A stretch of 64,000 nt of DNA from NCBI GenBank assembly GCA_963971285.1, contig OZ020248.1, positions 11,904,001 through 11,968,000 of the forward strand, in the 5' to 3' direction. A model generated the notes under the pieces. That model worked only from the letters and a program-made list of their open reading frames with translations, searched no databases and was not told where the DNA came from. This DNA is from Astropecten irregularis (lineage: Eukaryota; Echinodermata; Asteroidea; Paxillosida; Astropectinidae). Positions 35,301-46,900 of this stretch are shown here, piece after piece (within the stretch, counting starts at the first letter, position 1; the number at the start of each line of letters is the position of its first letter). Position numbers and translations under genes: made by a program.

Positions 35301-38300
35301 GGATAGTAGCCTAGTTGTTACATTTCCAAGGCATTTTCATGGCCAAAAGTTCAAGTATAGCACGACTTGTACCAAGTGAAACCAACACAGTAGCCGTCAA
35401 AACACTGATAAAGAATTGTTTGACTAACATTTTTGTGCTAGAGTTGCAAACAAATCCTTCAATACTGAGCCGATCAAGCTAAAAACTGCACAAAATGTAG
35501 CCCCAGATGTTCCCTACAGGATAGAAGCCTAGTTGTTACATTTCCAAGGCATTTTCATGGCCGAAAGTTCAAGTATAGCACGACTTGTACCAAGTGAAAC
35601 CAACCCAGTAGCCGTCAAAACACTGATGAAGAATTGTTTGACTAACATTTTTGTGCTAGAGTTGCAAACAAATCCTTCAATACTGAGCCGATCAAGCTAA
35701 AAACTGCACAAAATGTAGCCCCAGATGTTCCCTACAGGATAGTAGCCTAGTTGTTACATTTCCAAGGCATTTTCATGGCCGAAAGTTCAAGTATAGCACG
35801 ACTTGTATCAGGTGAAATCAACCCGGTTGCCGTCAAAACACTGAAAAATAACTGTTTGACTAACATTTTTGTGCTAGAGTTGCAAATAACTCCTTCAATA
35901 CTGAGCCGATCAAGTTGAAAACTGCACAAAATGTAGCCCCACATGTTCCATACAGGAAATAAGCCTAGTTGTTATATTTCCAAGGCATTTCCATGGCCGA
36001 AAGTTCAAGTATAGCACGACTTGTTCCATGTGAAATCAACACGGTTGCCGTCAAAACACTGCGAAAGAACTGTTTGACTAACATTTTTGTGCTATAGAGT
36101 TGCAAATAACTCCTTCAATACTGAGCCGATCAAGCTGAAAACTGCACAAAATGTAGCCCCAGATGTTCCCTACAGGATAGTAGCCTAGTTGTTACATTTC
36201 CAAGGCATTTTCATGGCCGAAAGTTCAAGTAAAGCACGACTTGTTCCAAGTGAAATCAACAAAGTAGCCGTCAAAACACTGTAAAATAACTGTTTGACTA
36301 ACATGTTTGTGCTATAGAGTTGCAAATTACTCCTTCAATACTGAGCCGATCAAGCTGAAAACTGCACAAAATGTAGCCCCAGATGTTCCCTACAGGAAAA
36401 TAACGTATTCGTCACATTTCCATGGCATTTTCACGGCCAAAAATTCAAGTATAGCACGACTTGTTCCATGTGAAATCAACCCGGTTGCCGTCAAAACACT
36501 GCGAAAGAACTGTTTGACTAACATTTTTGTGCTAGAGTTGCAAATAACTCCTTCAATACTGAGCCGATCAAGCTGAAAACTGCACAAAATGTAGCCCCAG
36601 ATGTTCCCTACAGGATAGTAGCCTAGTTGTTACATTTCCAAGGCATTTATATGGCCAAAAGTTCAAGTAAAGCACGACTTGTTCCAAGTGAAATCAACCC
36701 AGTAGCCGTCAAAACACTGTAAAATAACTGTTTGACTAACATTTTTGTGCTATAGAGTTGCAAATTACTCCTTCAATACTGAGCCGATCAAGCTGAAAAC
36801 TGCACAAAATGTAGCCCCAGATGTTCCCTATAGGAAAATAGCGTATTCGTCACATTTCTATGGCATTTTCACGGCCAAAAGTTCAAGTATAGCACGACTT
36901 GTATCAGGTGTAATCAACCCGGTTGCCGTCAAAACACTGAAAAATAACTGTTTGACTAACATTTTTGTGCTAGAGTTGCAAATAACTCCTTCAATACTGA
37001 GCCGATCAAGTTGAAAACTGCACAAAATGTAGCCCCAGATGTTCCCTACAGGAAAGAAGCCTAGTTGTTAAATTTCCAAGGCATTTCCATGGCCGAAAGT
37101 TCAAGTATAGCACGACTTGTTCCATGTGAAATCAACACGGTTGCCGTCAAAACACTGCGAAAGAACTGTTTGACTAACATTTTTGTGCTAGAGTTGCAAA
37201 TAACTCCTTGAATACTGAGCCGATCAAGCTGAAAACTGCACAAAATGTAGCCCCAGATGTTCCCTACAGGATAGTAGCCTAGTTGTTACATTTCCAAGGC
37301 ATTTTCATGGCCGAAAGTTCAAGTATAGCACGACTTGTACCAAGTGAAACCAACCCAGTAGCCGTCAAAACACTGATAAAGAACTGTTTGACTAACATTT
37401 TTGTGCTAGAGTTGAAAATAACTCCTTTAATACTGAGCCGATCAAGCTAAAAACTGCACAAAATGTAGCCCCACATGTTCCTATACAGGAAAATAGCGTA
37501 TTCGTCACATTTACAAGGCATTTTCATGGCCGAAAGTTCAAGTATAGCACGACTTGTATCAGGTGAAAACAACACAGTTGCCGTCAAAACACTGAAAAAG
37601 AACTGTTTGACAAACATTTTTGTGCTAGAGTTGGAATTAACTCCTTCAATACTGAGCCGATCAAGCTGAAAACTGCACAAAATGTAGCCCCAGATGTTCC
37701 CTACAGGAAAATAGCCTAGTTGTTACATTTCCAAGGCATTTACATGGCCAAAAGTTCAAGTAAAGCACGACTTGTTCCAAGTAAAATCAACAAAGTAGCC
37801 GTCAAAACACTGTAAAATAACTGTTTGACTAACATTGTTGTGCTATAGAGTTGCAAATAACTCCTTCAATACTGAGCCGATAAAGTTGAAAACTGCACAA
37901 AATGTAACCCCAGATGTTCCATACAGGATAGTAGCCTAGTTGTTACATTTCCAAGGCATTTTCATGGCCGAAAGTTCAAGTATAGCACGACTTGTACCAA
38001 GTGAAAACAACCAAGTAGCCGTCAAAACACTGATGAAGAATTGTTTGACTAACATTTTTGTGCTAGAGTTGCAAATAACTCCTTCAACATTGAGCCGATC
38101 AAGCTGAAAACTGCACAAAATGTAGCCCCAGATGTTCCCTACAGGAAAATAGCCTAGTTGTTACATTTCCAAGGCATTTACATGGCCAAAAGTTCAAGTA
38201 AAGCACGACTTGTTCCAAGTGAAATCAACAAAGTAGCCGTCAAAACACCGTAAAATAACTGTTTGACTAACATTTTTGTGCTATAGAGTTGCAAATTACT

Positions 38301-38542
38301 CCTTCAATACTGAGCCGATCAAGCTGAAAACTGCACAAAATGTAGCCCCAGATGTTCCCTAGAGGAAAATAGCGTATTCGTCACATTTCCATGGCATTTT
38401 CACGGCCAAAGGTTCAAGTATAGCACGACTTGTATCAGGTGAAATCAACCCGGTTGCCGTCAAAACACTGAAAAAGAACTGTTTGACAAACATTTTTGTG
38501 CTAGAGTTGGAATTAACTCCTTCAATACTGAGCCGATCAAGC
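32130..38542 (+). repeat. 16-monomer period, 3501 bp
   Basis: About 32130-35041 is repeated at about 35631-38542 with a constant 3501 bp offset; 35042-35630 is present once within this pair. Shared private marks are GAAATAAGCCTAGTTGTTATATTTCC (quoted in two parts: GGAAATAAGCC and GTTGTTATATTTCC, at 32460 and 35961), TCAGGTGTAATC (33400 and 36905), AACACAGTTGCC, AAACACCGTAAAA and GGCCAAAGGTTC. The two copies differ at CCCCACATG near 35938 against CCCCAGATG near 32437. The right copy leaves the pattern at about 38543, where AGCTAAAAAC replaces AGCTGAAAAC. Confidence 0.9.
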
Positions 38543-38745
38543 TAAAAACTGCACAAAATGTAGCCCCAGATGTTCCCTACAGGATAGTAGCCTAGTTGTT
38601 ACATTCGTCACATTTACAAGGCATTTTCATGGCCGAAAGTTCAAGTATAGCACGACTTGTATCAGGTGAAAACAACACAGTAGCCGTCAAAACACTGAAA
38701 AAGAACTGTTTGACAAACATTTTTGTGCTAGAGTTGGAATTAACT
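38519..38745 (+). repeat. 227 bp hybrid monomer with out-of-register class A/class B join
   Basis: The class A site runs to TAGTTGTTACATT and is followed directly by CGTCACATTTACAAGG of class B (join at about 38603-38605). The two parents share ATT at positions nine bases apart, so the product is nine bases longer than normal and contains parts of both sites. The same join is present at 42028-42254 and 43348-43574, so it arose once and was then copied. It is the longest monomer in the window. Confidence 0.92.
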
Positions 38746-39649
38746 CCTTCAATACTGAGCCGATCAAGCTGAAAACTGCACAAAATGTAGCCCCAGATGT
38801 TCCCTACAGGAAAATAGCCTAGTTGTTACATTTCCAAGGCATTTACATGGCCAAAAGTTCAAGTAAAGCACGACTTGTTCCAAGTGAAATCAACAAAGTA
38901 GCCGTCAAAACACTGTAAAATAACTGTTTGACTAACATTTTTGTGCTATAGAGTTGCAAATAACTCCTTCAATACTGAGCCGATAAAGTTGAAAACTGCG
39001 CAAAATGTAACCCCAGATGTTCCATACAGGATAGTAGCCTAGTTGTTACATTTCCAAGGCATTTTCATGGCCAAAAGTTCAAGTATAGCACGACTTGTAC
39101 CAAGTGAAACCAACACAGTAGCCGTCAAAACACTGATAAAGAATTGTTTGACTAACATTTTTGTGCTAGAGTTGCAAACAAATCCTTCAATACTGAGCCG
39201 ATCAAGCTAAAAACTGCACAAAATGTAGCCCCAGATGTTCCCTACAGGATAGTAGCCTAGTTGTTACATTTCCAAGGCATTTTCATGGCCGAAAGTTCAA
39301 GTATAGCACGACTTGTACCAAGTGAAAACAACCAAGTAGCCGTCAAAACACTGATGAAGAATTGTTTGACTAACATTTTTGTGCTAGAGTTGCAAATAAC
39401 TCCTTCAACATTGAGCCGATCAAGCTGAAAACTGCACAAAATGTAGCCCCAGATGTTCCCTACAGGAAAATAGCCTAGTTGTTACATTTCCAAGGCATTT
39501 ACATGGCCAAAAGTTCAAGTAAAGCACGACTTGTTCCAAGTGAAATCAACAAAGTAGTCGTCAAAACACTGTAAAATAACTGTTTGACTAACATTTTTGT
39601 GCTATAGAGTTGCAAATTACTCCTTCAATACTGAGCCGATCAAGCTGAA
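38746..39649 (+). repeat. Monomers between 16-mer and mosaic copy
   Basis: These monomers start at about 38746, 38966, 39184 and 39402: an m4-like class A monomer, an m8-like monomer with GAAAACTGCGCAAAATG, a class A monomer with GAAAACAACCAAGTAGCC, and an m4-like monomer with AAAGTAGTCGTC. The GCGCAAAATG and GTAGTCGTC marks recur at about 43828 and 44385, linking this stretch to 43575-44480. Confidence 0.82.
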
Positions 39650-41640
39650 AACTGCACAAAATGTAGCCCCAGATGTTCCCTACAGGATAGTAGCCTAGTT
39701 GTTACATTTCCAAGGCATTTTCATGGCCGAAAGTTCAAGTATAGCACGACTTGTACCAAGTGAAACCAACCCAGTAGCCGTCAAAACACTGATAAAGAAC
39801 TGTTTGACTAACATTTTTGTGCTAGAGTTGAAAATAACTCCTTTAATACTGAGCCGATCAAGCTAAAAACTGCACAAAATGTAGCCCCACATGTTCCTAT
39901 ACAGGAAAATAGCGTATTCGTCACATTTACAAGGCATTTTCATGGCCGAAAGTTCAAGTATAGCACGACTTGTATCAGGTGAAAACAACACAGTAGCCGT
40001 CAAAACACTGAAAAAGAACTGTTTGACAAACATTTTTGTGCTAGAGTTGGAATTAACTCCTTCAATACTGAGCCGATCAAGCTGAAAACTGCACAAAATG
40101 TAGCCCCAGATGTTCCCTACAGGAAAATAGCCTAGTTGTTACATTTCCAAGGCATTTACATGGCCAAAAGTTCAAGTAAAGCACGACTTGTTCCAAGTAA
40201 AATCAACAAAGTAGCCGTCAAAACACTGTAAAATAACTGTTTGACTAACATTGTTGTGCTATAGAGTTGCAAATAACTCCTTCAATACTGAGCCGATAAA
40301 GTTGAAAACTGCACAAAATGTAACCCCAGATGTTCCATACAGGATAGTAGCCTAGTTGTTACATTTCCAAGGCATTTTCATGGCCGAAAGTTCAAGTATA
40401 GCACGACTTGTACCAAGTGAAAACAACCAAGTAGCCGTCAAAACACTGATGAAGAATTGTTTGACTAACATTTTTGTGCTAGAGTTGCAAATAACTCCTT
40501 CAACATTGAGCCGATCAAGCTGAAAACTGCACAAAATGTAGCCCCAGATGTTCCCTACAGGAAAATAGCCTAGTTGTTACATTTCCAAGGCATTTACATG
40601 GCCAAAAGTTCAAGTAAAGCACGACTTGTTCCAAGTGAAATCAACAAAGTAGCCGTCAAAACACCGTAAAATAACTGTTTGACTAACATTTTTGTGCTAT
40701 AGAGTTGCAAATTACTCCTTCAATACTGAGCCGATCAAGCTGAAAACTGCACAAAATGTAGCCCCAGATGTTCCCTAGAGGAAAATAGCGTATTCGTCAC
40801 ATTTCCATGGCATTTTCACGGCCAAAGGTTCAAGTATAGCACGACTTGTATCAGGTGAAATCAACCCGGTTGCCGTCAAAACACTGAAAAAGAACTGTTT
40901 GACAAACATTTTTGTGCTAGAGTTGGAATTAACTCCTTCAATACTGAGCCGATCAAGCTGAAAACTGCACAAAATGTAGCCCCAGATGTTCCCTACAGGA
41001 AAATAGCCTAGTTGTTACATTTCCAAGGCATTTACATGGCCAAAAGTTCAAGTAAAGCACGACTTGTTCCAAGTGAAATCAACAAAGTAGCCGTCAAAAC
41101 ACTGTAAAATAACTGTTTGACTAACATTTTTGTGCTATAGAGTTGCAAATAACTCCTTCAATACTGAGCCGATAAAGTTGAAAACTGCACAAAATGTAAC
41201 CCCAGATGTTCCATACAGGATAGTAGCCTAGTTGTTACATTTCCAAGGCATTTTCATGGCCAAAAGTTCAAGTATAGCACGACTTGTACCAAGTGAAACC
41301 AACACAGTAGCCGTCAAAACACTGATAAAGAATTGTTTGACTAACATTTTTGTGCTAGAGTTGCAAACAAATCCTTCAATACTGAGCCGATCAAGCTAAA
41401 AACTGCACAAAATGTAGCCCCAGATGTTCCCTACAGGATAGAAGCCTAGTTGTTACATTTCCAAGGCATTTTCATGGCCGAAAGTTCAAGTATAGCACGA
41501 CTTGTACCAAGTGAAACCAACCCAGTAGCCGTCAAAACACTGATGAAGAATTGTTTGACTAACATTTTTGTGCTAGAGTTGCAAACAAATCCTTCAATAC
41601 TGAGCCGATCAAGCTAAAAACTGCACAAAATGTAGCCCCA
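39650..41640 (+). repeat. Displaced copy of 33733-35723
   Basis: Nine monomers match 33733-35723 at a constant offset of 5917 bp, and partly 37234-38542 at 2416 bp. The shared marks are AAGTAAAATCAACAAAG, ACATTGTTGTGC, AAACACCGTAAAA, GGCCAAAGGTTC and GGATAGAAGCC. One difference is ACACAGTAGCC near 39991 where the 16-mer copies read ACACAGTTGCC. It shows that long segments were copied to a non-adjacent site or later separated by other duplications. Confidence 0.85.
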
Positions 41641-42027
41641 GATGTTCCCTACAGGATAGTAGCCTAGTTGTTACATTTCCAAGGCATTTTCATGGCCGAA
41701 AGTTCAAGTATAGCACGACTTGTACCAAGTGAAACCAACCCAGTAGCCGTCAAAACACTGATAAAGAACTGTTTGACTAACATTTTTGTGCTAGAGTTGA
41801 AAATAACTCCTTTAATACTGAGCCGATCAAGCTAAAAACTGCACAAAATAAAGCCCCACATGTTCCTATACAGGAAAATAGCGTATTCGTCACATTTACA
41901 AGGCATTTTCATGGCCGAAAGTTCAAGTATAGCACGACTTGTACCAAGTGAAACCAACCCAGTAGCCGTCAGAACACTGATGAAGAATTGTTTGACTAAC
42001 ATTTTTGTGCTAGAGTTGCAAACAAAT

Positions 42028-42254
42028 CCTTCAATACTGAGCCGATCAAGCTAAAAACTGCACAAAATGTAGCCCCAGATGTTCCCTACAGGATAGTAGC
42101 CTAGTTGTTACATTCGTCACATTTACAAGGCATTTTCATGGCCGAAAGTTCAAGTATAGCACGACTTGTATCAGGTGAAAACAACACAGTAGCCGTCAAA
42201 ACACTGAAAAAGAACTGTTTGACAAACATTTTTGTGCTAGAGTTGGAATTAACT
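42028..42254 (+). repeat. Second copy of the 227 bp hybrid monomer
   Basis: The class A/class B join is the same as at 38519-38745, with ATT at 42112-42114. It lies inside the 6-monomer HOR, 1320 bp before the third copy. The monomer before it has GTCAGAACACTG near 41968, a substitution in the left hairpin arm that its sister near 43288 lacks. Confidence 0.9.
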
Positions 42255-43347
42255 CCTTCAATACTGAGCCGATCAAGCTGAAAACTGCACAAAATGTAGC
42301 CCCAGATGTTCCCTACAGGAAAATAGCCTAGTTGTTACATTTCCAAGGCATTTACATGGCCAAAAGTTCAAGTAAAGCACGACTTGTTCCAAGTGAAATC
42401 AACAAAGTAGCCGTCAAAACACTGTAAAATAACTGTTTGACTAACATTTTTGTGCTATAGAGTTGCAAATAACTCCTTCAATACTGAGCCGATAAAGTTG
42501 AAAACTGCACAAAATGTAACCCCAGATGTTCCATACAGGATAGTAGCCTAGTTGTTACATTTCCAAGGCATTTTCATGGCCAAAAGTTCAAGTATAGCAC
42601 GACTTGTACCAAGTGAAACCAACACAGTAGCCGTCAAAACACTGATAAAGAATTGTTTGACTAACATTTTTGTGCTAGAGTTGCAAACAAATCCTTCAAT
42701 ACTGAGCCGATCAAGCTAAAAACTGCACAAAATGTAGCCCCAGATGTTCCCTACAGGATAGTAGCCTAGTTGTTACATTTCCAAGGCATTTTCATGGCCG
42801 AAAGTTCAAGTATAGCACGACTTGTACCAAGTGAAACCAACCCAGTAGCCGTCAAAACACTGATGAAGAATTGTTTGACTAACATTTTTGTGCTAGAGTT
42901 GCAAACAAATCCTTCAATACTGAGCCGATCAAGCTAAAAACTGCACAGAATGTAGCCCCAGATGTTCCCTACAGGATAGTAGCCTAGTTGTTACATTTCC
43001 AAGGCATTTTCATGGCCGAAAGTTCAAGTATAGCACGACTTGTACCAAGTGAAACCAACCCAGTAGCCGTCAAAACACTGATAAAGAACTGTTTGACTAA
43101 CATTTTTGTGCTAGAGTTGAAAATAACTCCTTTAATACTGAGCCGATCAAGCTAAAAACTGCACAAAATGTAGCCCCACATGTTCCTATACAGGAAAATA
43201 GCGTATTCGTCACATTTACAAGGCATTTTCATGGCCGAAAGTTCAAGTATAGCACGACTTGTACCAAGTGAAACCAACCCAGTAGCCGTCAAAACACTGA
43301 TGAAGAATTGTTTGACTAACATTTTTGTGCTAGAGTTGCAAACAAAT

Positions 43348-43574
43348 CCTTCAATACTGAGCCGATCAAGCTAAAAACTGCACAAAATGTAGCCCCAGAT
43401 GTTCCCTACAGGATAGTAGCCTAGTTGTTACATTCGTCACATTTACAAGGCATTTTCATGGCCGAAAGTTCAAGTATAGCACGACTTGTATCAGGTGAAA
43501 ACAACACAGTAGCCGTCAAAACACTGAAAAAGAACTGTTTGACAAACATTTTTGTGCTAGAGTTGGAATTAACT
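43348..43574 (+). repeat. Third copy of the 227 bp hybrid monomer
   Basis: This is the same join, with ATT at 43432-43434. It lies 1320 bp after the second copy. What follows matches 38746 onward at a constant offset of 4829 bp to about 44480, so this copy and the one at 38519 share a longer duplicated segment. Confidence 0.9.
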
Positions 43575-43999
43575 CCTTCAATACTGAGCCGATCAAGCTG
43601 AAAACTGCACAAAATGTAGCCCCAGATGTTCCCTACAGGAAAATAGCCTAGTTGTTACATTTCCAAGGCATTTACATGGCCAAAAGTTCAAGTAAAGCAC
43701 GACTTGTTCCAAGTGAAATCAACAAAGTAGCCGTCAAAACACTGTAAAATAACTGTTTGACTAACATTTTTGTGCTATAGAGTTGCAAATAACTCCTTCA
43801 ATACTGAGCCGATAAAGTTGAAAACTGCGCAAAATGTAACCCCAGATGTTCCATACAGGATAGTAGCCTAGTTGTTACATTTCCAAGGCATTTTCATGGC
43901 CAAAAGTTCAAGTATAGCACGACTTGTACCAAGTGAAACCAACACAGTAGCCGTCAAAACACTGATAAAGAATTGTTTGACTAACATTTTTGTGCTAGA

Positions 44000-46900
44000 G
44001 TTGCAAACAAATCCTTCAATACTGAGCCGATCAAGCTAAAAACTGCACAAAATGTAGCCCCAGATGTTCCCTACAGGATAGTAGCCTAGTTGTTACATTT
44101 CCAAGGCATTTTCATGGCCGAAAGTTCAAGTATAGCACGACTTGTACCAAGTGAAAACAACCAAGTAGCCGTCAAAACACTGATGAAGAATTGTTTGACT
44201 AACATTTTTGTGCTAGAGTTGCAAATAACTCCTTCAACATTGAGCCGATCAAGCTGAAAACTGCACAAAATGTAGCCCCAGATGTTCCCTACAGGAAAAT
44301 AGCCTAGTTGTTACATTTCCAAGGCATTTACATGGCCAAAAGTTCAAGTAAAGCACGACTTGTTCCAAGTGAAATCAACAAAGTAGTCGTCAAAACACTG
44401 TAAAATAACTGTTTGACTAACATTTTTGTGCTATAGAGTTGCAAATTACTCCTTCAATACTGAGCCGATCAAGCTGAAAACTGCACAAAATGTAGCCCCA
44501 GATGTTCCCTAGAGGAAAATAACGTATTCGTCACATTTCCATGGCATTTTCACGGCCAAAAGTTCAAGTATAGCACGACTTGTATCAGGTGAAATCAACC
44601 CGGTTGCCGTCAAAACACTGAAAAATAACTGTTTGACTAACATTTTTGTGCTAGAGTTGCAAATAACTCCTTCAATACTGAGCCGATCAAGCTGAAAACT
44701 GCACAAAATGTAACCCCAGATGTTCCATACAGGATAGTAGCCTAGTTGTTACATTTCCAAGGCATTTTCATGGCCAAAAGCTCAAGTATAGCACGACTTG
44801 TACCAAGTGAAACCAACACAGTAGCCGTCAAAACACTGATAAAGAATTGTTTGACTAACATTTTTGTGCTAGAGTTGCAAACAAATCCTTCAATACTGAG
44901 CCGATCAAGCTAAAAACTGCACAAAATGTAGCCCCAGATGTTCCCTACAGGATAGTAGCCTAGTTGTTACATTTCCAAGGCATTTTCATGGCCGAAAGTT
45001 CAAGTATAGCACGACTTGTACCAAGTGAAAACAACCAAGTAGCCGTCAAAACACTGATGAAGAATTGTTTGACTAACATTTTTGTGCTAGAGTTGCAAAT
45101 AACTCCTTCAACATTGAGCCGATCAAGCTGAAAACTGCACAAAATGTAGCCCCAGATGTTCCCTACAGGAAAATAGCCTAGTTGTTACATTTCCAAGGCA
45201 TTTACATGGCCAAAAGTTCAAGTAAAGCACGACTTGTTCCAAGTGAAATCAACAAAGTAGCCGTCAAAACACTGTAAAATAACTGTTTGACTAACATTTT
45301 TGTGCTATAGAGTTGCAAATTACTCCTTCAATACTGAGCCGATCAAGCTGAAAACTGCACAAAATGTAGCCCCAGATGTTCCCTACAGGATAGAAGCCTA
45401 GTTGTTACATTTCCAAGGCATTTATATGGCCAAAAGTTCAAGTAAAGCACGACTTGTTCCAAGTGAAATCAACCCAGTAGCCGTCAAAACACTGTAAAAT
45501 AACTGTTTGACTAACATTTTTGTGCTATAGAGTTGCAAATTACTCCTTCAATACTGAGCCGATCAAGCTGAAAACTGCACAAAATGTAGCCCCAGATGTT
45601 CCCTATAGGAAAATAGCGTATTCGTCACATTTCTATGGCATTTTCACGGCCAAAAGTTCAAGTATAGCACGACTTGTATCAGGTGTAATCAACCCGGTTG
45701 CCGTCAAAACACTGAAAAATAACTGTTTGACTAACATTTTTGTGCTAGAGTTGCAAATAACTCCTTCAATACTGAGCCGATCAAGTTGAAAACTGCACAA
45801 AATGTAGCCCCAGATGTTCCCTACAGGAAAGAAGCCTAGTTGTTAAATTTCCAAGGCATTTCCATGGCCGAAAGTTCAAGTATAGCACGACTTGTTCCAT
45901 GTGAAATCAACACGGTTGCCGTCAAAACACTGCGAAAGAACTGTTTGACTAACATTTTTGTGCTAGAGTTGCAAATAACTCCTTGAATACTGAGCCGATC
46001 AAGCTGAAAACTGCACAAAATGTAGCCCCAGATGTTCCCTACAGGATAGTAGCCTAGTTGTTACATTTCCAAGGCATTTTCATGGCCGAAAGTTCAAGTA
46101 TAGCACGACTTGTACCAAGTGAAACCAACCCAGTAGCCGTCAAAACACTGATAAAGAACTGTTTGACTAACATTTTTGTGCTAGAGTTGAAAATAACTCC
46201 TTTAATACTGAGCCGATCAAGCTAAAAACTGCACAAAATGTAGCCCCACATGTTCCTATACAGGAAAATAGCGTATTCGTCACATTTACAAGGCATTTTC
46301 ATGGCCGAAAGTTCAAGTATAGCACGACTTGTATCAGGTGAAAACAACACAGTAGCCGTCAAAACACTGAAAAAGAACTGTTTGACAAACATTTTTGTGC
46401 TATAGAGTTGGAATTAACTCCTTCAATACTGAGCCGATCAAGCTGAAAACTGCACAAAATGTAGCCCCAGATGTTCCCTACAGGAAAATAGCCTAGTTGT
46501 TACATTTCCAAGGCATTTACATGGCCAAAAGTTCAAGTAAAGCACGACTTGTTCCAAGTGAAATCAACAAAGTAGCCGTCAAAACACTGTAAAATAACTG
46601 TTTGACTAACATTTTTGTGCTATAGAGTTGGAAATAACTCCTTCAATACTGAGCCGATCAAGTTGAAAACTGCACAAAATGTAACCCCAGATGTTCCATA
46701 CAGGATAGTAGCCTAGTTGTTACATTTCCAAGGCATTTTCATGGCCAAAAGTTCAAGTATAGCACGACTTGTACCAAGTGAAACCAACACAGTAGCCGTC
46801 AAAACACTGATAAAGAATTGTTTGACTAACATTTTTGTGCTAGAGTTGCAAACAAATCCTTCAATACTGAGCCGATCAAGCTAAAAACTGCACAAAATGT

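Larger units (their letters stand above)
40880..44150 (+). repeat. 6-monomer higher-order repeat, 1320 bp unit
   Basis: About 2.5 copies with offset 1320 bp: 40880-42199, 42200-43519 and 43520-44150. The first two contain an m3-like class B monomer (from 41860 and 43180) and each is followed by a 227 bp hybrid monomer. Copy-specific marks are AAAATAAAGCCCC at about 41848 (copy 1; other copies ATGTAGCCCC), GGATAGAAGCC at about 41438 (GGATAGTAGCC later), and CTGCACAGAATG at about 42943. The block ends where ACCAACCCAG becomes AACAACCAAG at about 44155. Confidence 0.9.
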
